From Larix sibirica (Eukaryota; Streptophyta; Pinopsida; Pinales; Pinaceae): DNA of 24,954 nucleotides. The stretch's first letter is position 1, and the number at the start of each line of letters is the position of its first letter. The notes beneath the pieces are model-generated. The model was not told the DNA's origin, made no database searches, and saw nothing but the letters and a program-made list of their open reading frames with translations. The stretch spans positions 46,557 to 71,510 of the forward strand of contig NWUY0300005288.1 in NCBI GenBank assembly GCA_004151065.3, read 5' to 3'. The position numbers were made by a program, and so were the translations under genes. Positions 8,967 to 19,981 of the stretch are shown in pieces.

Positions 8967-9742
8967 ATAATATTAGGTTTTAACAATATTAGGTTGTATG
9001 GTTTTAACTATGGGTTGTAACAATATGATATTTCAAGAATAGAAACTAGGGTTTTATTTTAGGTTTTGTAGCTATCTATGAACAATATGATATTTCAATA
9101 CCAATTCACTTCTCCCTTTCAAGTTTTCTGCAAGATCAATCATGGATATGATCGAATTAGGAAAATTTTGAGGAGAAAGGTACCAGTGCAGATTGGGCAT
9201 TTGAAAATTGAAAAAACATTTCCATAAGGGTTTCTTGATGAGGCTATATGAAAACGCACAAATCATATAAGAAAATATGATGAAATATGAAATGATCAGA
9301 AATTATATCCATTACAAAAAATGGATAAGAAATGGTATGCACATAAAGTGAAATCAGTGGATTGCACATATAATAATATTAGGAAGAATTGTCCAGTTTG
9401 TTTCAATTGATTAAATAATATTTTGTTTTCCCAACTTGCCAGCTATTTGTGGCAAATTCATGGCTCATGAACATTCTGGGCTGGCTATGGCATTACAAAA
9501 TTTTCGTAGCTATCCACAATAGGTTTTATAATTCCATTTGTTGCTCGATACATCATACATAAATCAATGATGAGATTTTTTGAAATTGAATAAAGAGATG
9601 AGGTTGATGATCTCATAGCTACCAGTAATTCCACACATGGTTAAATTAGTTTAGGATATGGGTATTATCTAGGCATTGTGAAAACAATATAATCAATGTA
9701 GGTACCAAAATGAGTGGAATGGAGTATGTTTTAAAATATTTA

Positions 9743-9744
<2 letters not shown>
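8967..9744. repeat. Spacer with inverted copies of the 3270-3330 motif
   Basis: AATATTAGGTT occurs twice in tandem (8969 and about 8986), and GATATTTCAA occurs twice (9028 and 9087) with CAATATGATATTTCAA context. These match 3270-3330 in reverse complement but in shuffled order. No reading frame is supported. Confidence 0.45.

Positions 9745-9778
<34 letters not shown>
9745..9778. repeat. (TG)17 microsatellite
   Basis: An uninterrupted TG dinucleotide run of 34 bases. It is followed by a loose duplication (ACATTGATTTACTTGTT and AACGTTGATTTCCTTGTT, about 9783-9831). Confidence 0.97.
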
Positions 9779-9780
<2 letters not shown>

Positions 9781-11100
9781 GAAACATTGATTTACTTGTT
9801 TTAGTGATTGCAAACGTTGATTTCCTTGTTAGATATATTGCCAGACTAGTTTCTTAGTTTCTTATTTAACTCCTAATTCGTTTTTTCCAAAGTGAGCATC
9901 CTTAGATTTTATAGGGTCTACCTCCCTTGGATTTTGTTTAGGAGTTGGGCTAAATAGAAGGAGTTGAGTGTTGTGGTTATAGTTGCACCCAACACATTGA
10001 CTTGCCTCCAAGGTTGCTCTCAGTGAGTTGAGATTTTTCTCACGTTCACATGTGGATCTAGGTGGCAATCGAGCTCAAGGCCAATTTTTGCCTAGTGAAT
10101 CGATAGACAAGTACATGATGTATATATATACTTATATGGACCGTTTGGTACGCTTGCCACCGTGAATTCAAACCATGTAAATATTAATGTTGGAATATAA
10201 TATATAATGGTCCAAGATGGTTGTGGAGAGCAAGAGGGGTTATGATTCCACCTGAGGGGAAGAAGAAAGGGGGGTCCTATGGGAAAGTAATTCCTCTATT
10301 GTTAGTGTTAGCTTTAGATTTCATTTTTTTCCACCATGTGCCCTAATGAAGGCATCTACCTCCAAAACCAATCATTGATTGCATTTAAGAGGTTGGTGGG
10401 GAAGTCTTCTCATTTAGTTATGGAAGTGTGGGCCTAGTACAATCATCATGTGGAATTGTAATAATATAACATTCCTCATTTCCGATAGAATGCGAACCAT
10501 CATTTTCCTCAACTCTTTCATTTCCATTCACCCCATTCATTCTGTCATTATCATGTCCATGCTCTAGACTTCTCATGTTGTGTTCTCCATTGCTAACCAT
10601 TAACCAATTTAGAAACTAACAAAAAATTAGCACCATGAAGAGGAAATCATAGGTACTTAGATGAAATATAGATGGTTGTAGGTTAGCATAGAGGTTGGGC
10701 AAGTTAGGAATCCTTCACCTACTATGTATTTGCTGCTCTTTGGGTGCTTGAGAGATGCATTTTATTCTTATAGCAATTCCCAAAATCATATACGATGGAT
10801 TGGGCATTTTTTGCCCACTCTAAAGAGCATTGGAGGGAAGAATATCTTTGAGGCACTATTGAGTAGAGAAGGGAAGATCTTTCTTGTGTCATGTGGTATA
10901 GTGGAGGAGAGTTCCATGGTTGTTGGATGCAATGATGAGAAATGGATGGAGTGGTCTGTAATGAGTAGATTGGCTAAGCATGTGCGTTAAATGGGTTGTG
11001 GATTGAGTGAGATAGAAGTCTACAACTTGTTTCCTTTGCCCCACTGGCCTTATAGTCGGACCTAGGGGTGGTATTTGCATTGGATGCCTATGGTTGGGTG
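9779..11100. other. Unrecognised stretch with weak open frames
   Basis: No known domain is visible. A minus-strand frame at 10418-10600 (60 codons) is rich in Asn, Gly, Glu and His. A plus-strand frame at 10724-10990 (88 codons) ends with NDEKWMEWSVMSRLAKHVR. Either could be part of an old transposon protein, but neither has a motif that I can name. Confidence 0.3.
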
Positions 11101-12879
11101 GAACATTGCTCTAAGGTAGCTAGTTTTTTGGACTTTCTTTTATTAAATGATACGTGTTCTATCATTGTTTATAAATATGTAATTAATATTACATTTTATG
11201 ATGGAAATATATGTATTTTGTATGCTATGTGTGATTATGTTTGATTTTGGTAATGGGCGTTTGGTTGCCATGAATCCATGCTTGTTTATTACCATTGTAT
11301 GTTAATTATCACATCTATGCATGCATATATTATAATTCTGGTCCTCTCAAGGAGATTTTTTCGTTGGTATTGTGGAGATATGGCCTACGAGGGATGGATT
11401 TTGAAAGCCTTGTTTTTTTGCTATGCTTTGAATGGTTGGGAGTGCTGGGTGGGATGCGAAAATGCTAGATTACTTGTATACAAGTTTACAACCCAATACC
11501 ATCTTTTGCTTGTTTGCATGTTGGCACATGTGTGGGTGCTTTTTGAACCCTTGTTTGGGAGCCATTTATAAACTTTAATATCTTGCTTATTTACCTCCAA
11601 AAAGTCACAACCTAAAAAATGGTTGGCTCATCAAGCCCTACAACTTTGCTTAGGTTGGAACTTTTAAATATATGGCACCAAATAATTTTAAAAAATATGA
11701 ACATGATAGCAAAAAGGCAATCACAAATATACACAATTTGCAATTTAGAAGAACTTTAATAATACATTATTGTGGCAACTAGTTTCCATGTGTCCATTCT
11801 AGTGCATAGCTAGGAATTGGCAATGAAGCATTATATAACATACAAAGTTACAAATTGTTGTTAGAATTTAGATTATTGTCCAGAGAAGTTCCTCAACTAT
11901 ATGTCAAAAATGGCCAAAGAATGAAATTGATGATTCATAAAGTGGCAGCTCTAAATGATGTATTTTGTGCATTAATATAGCCTCTTTAGTATACTTAGTA
12001 TAATATTTTCATGGTTTAGATGTCACATTTATACATTTTTAAGTTACACTAGGCACAGTTAAAGTAACCTAAAAGTGCATTTAGTTACATTAAGTAGGCA
12101 TAGTAAAATTAACTAAAAAATGTGTATTTAAAGTTTTTTTGTTTTTTGTTTTTTTCGTAGAAGAGGAAATGTGGGTCATTAGCAAGAATTGAGTATAATG
12201 ACCACCAAGGCTATGCTTGTAGGTTGAGGGCTAAGAAGTAGAATAAACATAGTAAGTACAACCCTTGTTGAGAGGAATCCACAGTTTATTTTAGAGTGAC
12301 ATATTATGAGAGCGTGCCAAGTTTAAATGTTCTTTGTCGAGTGTTGGGCTTTCCCTCTCTTAGGTGGAGGGGGTTTTAATTTCCTCTAATAATGCTGGAG
12401 GCTGGTGTAATGTACCTAGGGAGGTGTTTATGTGCAACCTTGCGGTCAATTGATTGTCAACAAATTAGCCGCTAACCGAACACAACTATTGATCTTCCCC
12501 CCCATGTGTCACTATCGAAGGGTGCTCTTTTAGGTTTCCCAAGATTGAAAATGGACAAGCCTAGATTAACGAAGGGAGAGGCCCTAGCCAAACTTTTCCT
12601 AAGGCAAATTATATGGATTTGGTTCGCCAAAGGTAGTGATCTAGCTCTATTTTTAGGAAGAGGTGCCTAGCTAAATGTACATGATTAGGTTTAAGACACA
12701 CTCTATCAATGATTCAAAGATGAAATATAGACCATGTAAGAAAGCAAAGCATGATACTATAAGCAAGATGGAAATTGATTATTAGCTTGGCAATGATCAA
12801 TGTATCATATCATGGCATTCATAACCCAAACAAGCTATGTGTAGGAGAGTAAAGCTTCATTCATGAACCATCAATAGCC
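11101..12879. other. Intergenic, nothing recognised
   Basis: The stretch includes a 97-codon plus-strand frame (11278-11571) rich in aromatic and hydrophobic residues without a recognisable motif, and T-rich runs near 12130-12160. The 12340-12660 part is GC-richer than its surroundings but has no supported gene. Confidence 0.35.
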
Positions 12880-13530
12880 ATCCACATGTGAAAATGAAAC
12901 AACTTAGTGATAAATGCGAATTGCTTAATGAGCCAATATAACAAGTTGTTAAGTCTTAAAGCATATGGATTGAGGAGAAGCATTTGTAGCATTCACAACT
13001 TGAGCCAGAGATAAATCAAAAGATATTATCATCCATAAATCATTAGGATCATCAACATGTGAAATTTAGCAAAAACTCATGACAATTAGGAAAAAGTGCG
13101 AATTGCTTAGTGAGCCAAATAAATCTTAAATTGTTGTTAAGAGTTATAATAATGTGGCTTAAAGCATTCATATGTAAGAACAAGTTCCAATACAACTAAT
13201 AAACCTTAGAGAATGAAAAGTGTGAATTGCTACCAAGCATCAAATTGCATGTGTATTTTAGTAACAACTCATGATGTAGGAAAAATACAAGTGCGGATTG
13301 CTTATGAATTAATTTATCACAAGAAATTATTGCAATATGGTTTGAACCAAAGCATTCACATGTGAAGAATCAACTCATGAGTCATAACATTAGGCATGTA
13401 TTCATGTGGGTCAAAGAAAGCATTCACAAGTTACTTACCAAGGTAGCAAATTGCATCAGGGTTCTTAAGTGATTAAGAGTTGTAGCAATAAAATTCCACA
13501 CATATGAATAATCATGACATAGCATATTTA
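12880..13530. repeat. Degenerate tandem array, period about 190 bp
   Basis: Landmark words recur in the same order. GCGAATTGCTTA or its variants lie at 12916, 13098 and 13293, with a weaker one at 13446. TTAAAGCAT-type words lie at about 12957, 13159 and 13349. ACTCATGA followed by AGGAAAAA precedes the first word at 13075 and 13267. Spacing is 182-202 bases. ACATGTGAA occurs at 12884, 13055 and 13369. Units have diverged strongly and contain indels. No coding capacity is evident. Confidence 0.55.
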
Positions 13531-14548
13531 GCATTGACCATTAAGATGTCCAATGTGAGTATGTGAAGAAATAGATCAAGTAGGCAAATTTAACTTCTTT
13601 AGTGTTGAGTGTTTTAATCACATTAGCAACAATAGTAAACATGCATCCAAGTTATGATAATTGACAACTCAAATACACAATGCTAGTATGCCTTCACATG
13701 AGATATTCAACACTAAAAACTGCTGTAAATTTAAGATCTGAAAGTTAGTGATTATAACAGCAAGAAAACTAATAGGATGGCATATAAACAAATCTAGAAC
13801 AACCTATTAGTTAGACACTTGAATTAGTAAGCATTAGAGACTTTAAAACACCACAAAATTAATTAGATAGTGCTGGGTTTTACTTAGATATTTGTAGTGT
13901 GTTGAGCGTATGCCCTTAGTGTTAATACTTAAAAATTAGTGAACCAAGGAGGGGGAGTGAATCCCCTAGGAGTTTCTTGAGAAAATGAATCCAAGTACCT
14001 GTAAGAGTCAGAAGATTTGATTAGAGAAAATAAAAATGGTGGAAAATTTGAAATGAAAATAACTTAAAACTACTAAATCGTAGATCTAGTGCAGGGAAAC
14101 ATTTGTTGGGCAATGGAGTCATTTAGCAAATTTGAATGGTAGATGAGTAATCTCCAAGGGAGAGTAGAGGACAAAGCAATCCTTCTCCTTTGCTAGCTGA
14201 AGAAAACAAAGGATCTCCTACTCCAAACTATGAAGGGTTCCTGTGAAAATCAAGAGGCAAAGCAATCTATCCCTAAACAAGAAACCACAACAGGGTTAGT
14301 GAATATGCTTAGTGAATGATGTTCCAATAAATGAAGAGAGGTTGCAGCAATTAATCACATAAAACAATTTTCATTTCTAGAAAACAAGGTTGCAACAATA
14401 ATTTCCTAGTTTACTAAGCACAAAGTAGAATTACCAAAAATTACCCAAACCTTGTGAAGATCCTCCCTCCACCAAGAGATAAATCACTTCAATAGAGTAT
14501 TATTTCCATTCAAAATTTTTGACCCTTCACAATGAGCTCAAGCCTCCA
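13531..14548 (-). mobile_element. Possible R-U5 and leader of a minus-strand LTR
   Basis: This lies downstream (minus strand) of the TATA box at 14549-14555 and has no open frame. Position 13948 begins GGAGGGGGAGTGAATCCCC, a purine-rich phrase of the type often seen in plant LTR-element DNA. LTR ends and a primer-binding site were not identified. Confidence 0.25.
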
Positions 14549-14555
14549 TTTTATA
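14549..14555 (-). promoter_or_regulatory. TATA box, minus strand (LTR-like)
   Basis: Minus-strand sequence GAGCTATAAAATGGAGGC is a near-ideal plant TATA box. The flanking TTGAGCTATA and CTTGAGCTCA words are direct repeats. No gene lies downstream, so an LTR promoter is the likeliest explanation. Confidence 0.45.
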
Positions 14556-14743
14556 GCTCAAGGGGGTGAGTTGCTCAAGAAGTGGTCAAGACGGTAGTTA
14601 CAAGAGTGTGATGATCTCAAGATGAGGATGTGCTAGATCAATGGTCTAGATCTCTCCTTTACACAAGGAATAATGCCAACAAGCCAAGTCATTGAACCTT
14701 CGTGGGGCACATTTCTTCCTTGACTTGTAAATAATGATAAACA

Positions 14744-14822
14744 TGCTAATACCATGGGTTTTCGTCAAAACTATGAGAAAAACCATGGGAGAAGATGAAA
14801 CAAGGTGCTAATACCATGGGTG
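14744..14822. repeat. Short direct repeat (TGCTAATACCATGGGT), period 63
   Basis: The 16-base word is identical at 14744-14759 and 14807-14822, and ACCATGGG occurs once more between them. A further weak pair (CAAGTCATTGAAC at about 14685 and CAAGTCGTTGAGC at about 14866) suggests a larger degenerate duplication around it. Confidence 0.7.
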
Positions 14823-14978
14823 GTTTTCCTCAACCCAAGCGTTGGTCAAACAAGCCTTCAATGAGCAAGTCGTTGAGCTCCACGATCCATGTAAGAGGAG
14901 GTCAATCCATGTGAAAGAAGAGAAATGGATGGCGAAGATCTAATTTGGATGTGAGATAGGTGCTAGAAGATCCCAATG

Positions 14979-15045
14979 TGCCTCAACATGTGTGCCAATA
15001 TACCACATCATCAATAATGCCTCCACATGTGTGCCACTATGCCAC
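14979..15045. repeat. 28-bp tandem-like duplication, period 39
   Basis: TGCCTCAACATGTGTGCCAA (14979) and TGCCTCCACATGTGTGCCAC (15018) begin two copies with 3 differences over 28 bases (14979-15006 and 15018-15045). On the minus strand the period equals 13 codons, so a short frame there shows a repeated GTHVEA, but nothing else supports coding. Confidence 0.85.
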
Positions 15046-16448
15046 CTAGGCAAATCGACCATTAGAGGGAAAAATGTAGTAATTTCCCCAATAAAACGAT
15101 AAAGTGCAATCTCAATCGAGAAATATAACAAAAAGTGCACTTTTTACATCTCAATGACAAATTAGACATAACTTAGGATTTTTTAAATAACAACCTTAGT
15201 AATGCCAAGTATTAATCTGCAATATGCTTGAAATAAGCCTATAGAAACCACTTGTGCCTGGACATCACCGAAAATGGACAACGCTTTGGCATATGAAGGA
15301 TGGGATGGATAGAAGGGCCAAATGGGTGCCTAGAAATGCCAAGTTGTTGTGGAGATATTGGCTAGATTGTTCCGATGCACATTGATAAAGTTTTCAGGCT
15401 ACTCACTAACATTGCACTGAATGACCCTTGTAGATCTGACCAATCTGAGAGAATGCCTTGACATGCAAGCACTGGAGGTCACTAGATCTGGAAAACCCTG
15501 AATATATCACTCCCATGCACGTCCACGAAAATTAGGACTGCAGAACATTGGGGAAAGGCCCACCACCTTTTTGGAAGAGACTGATTTGAGGCAGTAGTGA
15601 TCAATCTGATGCCATATACTTGAGTAGGTGGCCAAATGGATATCCAGATATGTGCTCAGAATCACTGGATCCCATGTACAACAAAATATATGAATTTGGC
15701 TCCTCTTGGCCACTATACAACACTGGAAATTGGCACTGAACATAATGTAATTATGAAGAAGACTTGATGAATCCCTGTAGCAATGGAATGAAGATGTACT
15801 ATGATCATAAGTGTCTTTGGTGGACCAATAGCAAAGGGTGTCCACATTGACAAGTACATAATAGATGCAAGTGATCATCAAAGTGAGTCGTCATATAGTT
15901 AGTCATGTCATATGTGATAATATACCAACACAACAAATATCTTCAAATATGTTTCTAAGAAAGATAATTTAAAAATTTACTAGTACCATGACAATATCTA
16001 AGTATTTACAAGGACAATTTTCTTCTTGGGGGTGGATTAGATGGAATAGACCAAGTTTGGACAAGTGAAGTTTTGGTCAAAGGTAATTTGATTGACTCAA
16101 GATGTAGGATAGGGGAAAANGTTATGCTTGAAATAATGCTCCTTTTTTTAACAAGTAACATCATATCATGAAGGTTTTTGTGACCTTTCCTTCGAACTAT
16201 GTTGTGCAAACTTATTCCCTTTCTTTTGGAAGATTTCATTGTAAGTGTTTAGTTCAACTCTTCTATTTGAATAATTTTGTCTAGTTCCTTCTATAGTAAC
16301 AAGACACCATGTTCATCTATTGTTAAGTAGCAGCATTGCAGTTGAAACATCTCTTTCAGCCTATTAAGGTTTAGCACCACAACATTTATAAGGATCAACT
16401 ATATCACTAATTTCTCCAAGTTGACTTTGCAACTCTGAAATATGCCAG
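15046..16448. other. Unrecognised stretch before the LINE
   Basis: The longest ATG frame outside the LINE is here (15507-15881, minus, 124 codons), rich in Cys, His, Ser and Tyr. It has no known motif and I do not call it a gene. A second minus-strand frame (16006-16239) is interrupted by the N at 16120 and contains LHNIVRRKGHKNLHDMM, also unidentified. Confidence 0.3.
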
Positions 16449-17432
16449 CCAGATAGTCTACCCTGGTCGTGGGTAGACTTTAGCGGTGAGATCAACACCA
16501 ACGGGGCATATAAGGCCATTGCTAACAAACATTTGTTGGGTTAGAAGTGATGGTGGTACCGGAGTATTTGGCATTGGCAAGCACCTATCAAAATCCTATG
16601 TTTCATCTGGCTGGCATTGAATAATAAGATTTTAGCTGCCGATAATTACATTAGTAGAGGTGGTATGGGTCTTAATGTTTGTTCACTTTTCCTGCAAGAT
16701 GTCGAAACAGTGGAACATCTTTTTGTAAATTCCTCGATCACCCTTCAATTTTGGTGTGTTGTCTCGTATCGGTGGGGTATTGACTTTGGTTGGAATCGGG
16801 GCACTCTAGAATCTGTTATCTCCAGGTGGTATCATTGGTGTGGGGACTTCATTACTTTCCCTATTTTATTTATTTGGGGAATGTGGAGACTGAGGAATCG
16901 GATCATGTTTCATGGATTAGTTAGCAATTTCACTAGTTCTGTAACTTTTATTATGCAGGTCCTCTCAGGTGCGATTGTCAGAAAGCCAAAAATTAAAGTT
17001 AAGATTTATCATTTTCCTTGTATTGTGGATTCGAATCCTGTTGGATTCTTTGATGGTGCAGAACATAACGGTATTTGCAGGGTTGGATGTCTTCTTATTA
17101 TATCAAGTGATTGCTTTTATGAGCTCTCTTTGGGTTGTGGTATGGGTAGTAACTCTAGAGCATAACTTTTGGCACTATGGGGAATTTTGTCTTTCTCCAT
17201 TTAAAACAACATCTACAAGTTGCAGATCCTTGGAGACTCAACTGTGATTATTGATTGGGTCCTAGACAAGAGAATACTTAGTGTGGCTTCTCTTGATCAT
17301 TGGAAAAGGAGAATTTCCTCTTTGCTTCATCAGTTTGAATACTGCCATATTCAGCATATCTTCCACCATTATAACCAAAGGGAAAATAATCTCTCCAAGA
17401 AAGGACTAAGACTAGCAAAAGGCTTTCTCTAG
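16449..17432 (+). pseudogene. LINE ORF2 C-terminus: zinc-binding region and RNase H, four nonsense codons
   Basis: A single frame runs for 328 codons without an indel. Recognisable parts in order: WVDFSGEINTNGAYKAI (pre-zinc linker); WWYRSIWHWQAPIKILCFIW and LALNNKILAADN (zf-RVT start); NVCSLFLQDVETVEHLF (zinc ligands, with the second Cys now Phe and the final Cys now Ser); IWGMWRLRNRIMFHG; then the RNase H fold with FFDGA (Asp codon 17052-17054), the LLALWGILSF helix, LGDSTVIIDWVLDK (Asp codon 17235-17237), HIQHIFHHYNQRENNLSKKG, and the stop. Nonsense codons are at 16542, 16548, 17163 and 17202. The third falls exactly where the catalytic Glu of the AEL motif belongs, and the last catalytic Asp (the AD.LSK position, 17385-17387) is Asn. 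The protein would have been an RNase H-bearing LINE polymerase that copies its own RNA at the target site. Confidence 0.85.
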
Positions 17433-17939
17433 GTTACCTACTATATTGATCAACGACCAAGGGAGGAAGGCCTCTTCAGGATATATTAACTTTGTTTTTG
17501 CACATATTTTTGTTGTCCTAATATGGGTATGAAAATATTTTTGATACATAATGATAATTGTAGACACTTGAGGATTTTTTAAAATTATATGTAAATAATA
17601 TGTAATCGGCAGAGACCACATAATTATATAGAAAAACTGAAATGTTGACTAAGAACTAATAGAATAGAATTGTTATGATTGTAAGCACATATACTATCTA
17701 AGGGATAGGAAAATATTGTAAGTTTCTTTGATTCACTCCATGAATAGCAATAAAACGATTACGAATATGTGCTTCCTCCTATGACCTCATAGGTTTAAAT
17801 CCAAAAGGGAGAAGGGTATGTATACCCCCGTAGAATTTAGCAGTCAAATCCCTGCATGGAGGGGGTCCCTTGTCCCACAAACAAGGGGGGTCTCATGCAC
17901 CACTTTGGTGTATGGCTTGGTCGTGACCTTAAAATTATG
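17433..17939 (+). other. LINE 3' untranslated region
   Basis: This is non-coding sequence between the ORF2 stop and the simple-repeat tail. Its last 150 bases are GC-richer and carry the hairpin at 17867-17887 and the phrase CGTGACCTTAAAATTATG directly before the tail. This phrase reappears in the older tail near 20108. Confidence 0.6.
17867..17887 (+). other. Stem-loop in the LINE 3' end
   Basis: CCCTTGT (17867-17873) pairs perfectly with ACAAGGG (17881-17887) across a 7-base loop, CCCACAA. 3' stem-loops are known recognition sites for the reverse transcriptase in several LINE and SINE families. A role here is inferred from position. Confidence 0.55.
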
Positions 17940-17962
17940 TTGTTGTTGTTGTTGTTGTTGTT
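17940..17962 (+). repeat. (TTG)7 tail
   Basis: Seven TTG units plus TT. It marks the 3' end of the LINE (or of a SINE sharing its end). Simple-repeat tails of this kind are known for some plant LINEs and for the tobacco TS SINE. Confidence 0.9.
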
Positions 17963-19251
17963 CAAGAGGTATTTTTAATATTTAAAAAACAGATAGATAT
18001 TGAGGTGCTTAGAATTAGGTACCAATGGTTTGTTGACATAGATATCGGGGGTTTGAAAAGGTAGCTTCAAAATATAATGGTCTTCATCCTTCACTATCCT
18101 TGATGACATATTCATTCTCCTCAAATTCTCTTCTTTATCTTTGTTGTTCAATGCCAAGAACCCTATCTATGACATGGGAGCTCTTGCATTTATAACAATT
18201 TATACAACAGGTCGAGTATTACGAGGCTATCAATATCCACCAACTCTCCCATATTGACATATTGTGTGTATTCTCCCAACAATCTAGGACCCAAAAAAAT
18301 ATAGTATTTGACCAAAAATTTCATCAGAAACTAGGATTTGACCAAGACATGAAAAATATCCTTGGTGGAAGGACTATGTAATGAATCCCTATTGGGTAAA
18401 TAAAGGATAGTAGGAATCTATACATGTAGCTTGTAAAATAGTTTTCCCTCCCACTAAGGAGTTGGATGTAGATGTTGATATAATGATGACTCAAAAGCCA
18501 ATGTTTATGCTACTATTCTCTTTACTTGGTTTCTCCTTTGGGAAAGAGAAGAGGAGGCATGGTTTGGGTAACTTGGACCCTTTTGACCTGAATGGATAAT
18601 GCAAAGAATTAGTGTTGTTAGAATATGGACATTAATATCAAATCAGTTCGTTGATTAAATTAAAATAAAGAAGTAGAAGAAAAAAGAAGTATGTTAGTTT
18701 GCATAATCTTCATCCAATGATTAAAAATGTTGTGTCATGTCATCATACTAAGAGTGAAAATAAAAAGAAGTATTAAAATTTACATCACAAAAAAATGGAT
18801 ACCTAGATATTTAATAAGAATAAAAAATAAAAATTGAAAAGTGATATAAACAATAGATTCAATACAAATATTTTAAAACGTATTATTTAATATCTATTAA
18901 AATTAAGAGATATTCTTTAATATCTCATATGACATATGACATTCATTTAGTGAACCCCATGCTTAAAGATCTCATACAAATTTTACATAGAATTCACTAC
19001 CATACATACTTGAATTAGTCAACATTTTAATTTTTACAACAACAACAATCTAATCAATAATAATAATAAGATTTACAATGTAATGTGTGCCCTCATAATA
19101 TTCCTAAAGCTTTGTTAACTCTACAACATTAGTGGAAGTTATCTCCTTGCTTTCCTTCCAAACGTTTCAATAATGTTTGCTTCATTAGTAATTCATACAC
19201 CCTAAAAAGTATGGAACAAAAGAATTCTTATCGGCTTAATTATTATCGAAC
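17963..19251. other. AT-rich intergenic, nothing firmly recognised
   Basis: A minus-strand frame at 17975-18157 (60 codons) contains IVKDEDHYILKLPFQTPD, which faintly recalls the linker after the protease in LTR-element polyproteins. It is too short to assign. The rest is AT-rich with no supported gene. Confidence 0.35.
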
Positions 19252-19312
19252 ATAAAATGTATCCCAATAATATGATAATAAATATAAAATGTATCCCAAT
19301 AATATGATAATA
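19252..19312. repeat. Perfect 29-bp tandem duplication with 3-base spacer
   Basis: ATAAAATGTATCCCAATAAT begins both copies. The copies at 19252-19280 and 19284-19312 are identical over 29 bases, separated by AAT. Identity indicates a recent replication-slippage or repair event. Confidence 0.95.
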
Positions 19313-19619
19313 TATATTGTTATCACATCATTCATGGGGACCAAAATTCTAACATATTTTCCATTGATATTTTGATATATGTAGTTTGAATTGAATGTGT
19401 GCGTAGAGGAAGAGTTTGGAGTTGTGTGGAAGGAAAAAGAAATGGTTAAAATGTTGAAGTTAGTTTCAAGATGAAAACAAGTCTAGACCTTGTTGAAGCT
19501 ATTTGAAATGTGATGTAGTTGATAAACATGTGTGTTAATCAGAATTGAATTAAAAGTTGTTGTGAATGCAAATATTAACTATTTAAAATATTTGTATTAG
19601 ATCCAATATTATTTTAAAA
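19313..19619. other. AT-rich intergenic, nothing recognised
   Basis: No gene or repeat was seen between the two tandem duplications. Confidence 0.4.
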
Positions 19620-19661
19620 TTTAATGTACATTGATTATGATTTAATGTGCATTGATTATGA
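19620..19661. repeat. 21-bp tandem duplication, one mismatch
   Basis: TTTAATGTACATTGATTATG (19620) and TTTAATGTGCATTGATTATG (19641) begin two directly adjacent 21-base units that differ at one position. Confidence 0.95.
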
Positions 19662-19981
19662 TGAGTAGTGTTGGGTCTAAGGTAGTAGTAAACCTTATTA
19701 AAAAGATTAAAATATGAATACACGGACATAGATTTAGAGGAGGTGATCACTATGTGCATTCTAGCTAGAGGAGGTAGATGCAATTCAATGTCAATAGTGA
19801 TTAAATGCATTGGTACTTTTATGCTTAGTTGTGAGGAGATTTATTGTGAGAGAGATTTCACTCATTAAATATTAACTATATAGAGGGAATGTTAAAATAG
19901 CTAAAAATATATTTTGTTTATTTGTAATTGAGATGTATTTTCATATTTTGTGGGAAGATAAACATTTCATTTATCTTAGGA
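19662..19981. other. AT-rich intergenic, nothing recognised
   Basis: Spacer without a supported frame. TAGAGGAGGT occurs twice (about 19735 and 19767). Confidence 0.4.

Larger units (their letters stand above)
16449..17962 (+). mobile_element. 3' part of an L1-type LINE retrotransposon, with (TTG)7 tail
   Basis: The element is 5'-truncated or broken at about 16449. It keeps the end of ORF2 (zinc-binding region and RNase H, to TAG at 17430-17432), a 3' UTR of about 500 bases, a hairpin (17867-17887) and a terminal TTG repeat (17940-17960), as in plant LINEs that end in simple repeats. No polymerase core and no poly-A are present. A target-site duplication could not be found, because the sequence after the tail (CAAGAGGTATTTTT) has no clear match near 16449. 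The last 200 bases could alternatively be a separate SINE that shares the LINE tail: AGGTTTAAATCC near 17790 looks like a damaged tRNA B box. Confidence 0.8.

Noticed and set aside
10418-10600. Asn/Gly/His-rich 60-codon minus-strand frame
   Set aside because: Low-complexity composition and no neighbouring coding sequence. Kept only as a remark in the spacer entry.
11278-11571. 97-codon plus-strand hydrophobic frame
   Set aside because: Composition follows a T-rich strand; no motif, splice border or promoter.
14940-15140. Minus-strand frame with repeated GTHVEA peptide
   Set aside because: The repeat follows from a 39-base DNA duplication in apparently non-coding LTR-like sequence.
15507-15881. 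124-codon minus-strand frame, longest ATG frame outside the LINE
   Set aside because: No motif or family likeness, Cys/His/Ser/Tyr-rich composition typical of a chance frame, no promoter or splice context.
17975-18157. Minus-strand peptide with HYILKLPFQTPD resembling an LTR-element polyprotein linker
   Set aside because: Short, single weak motif; the element types it resembles most are not expected in plants.
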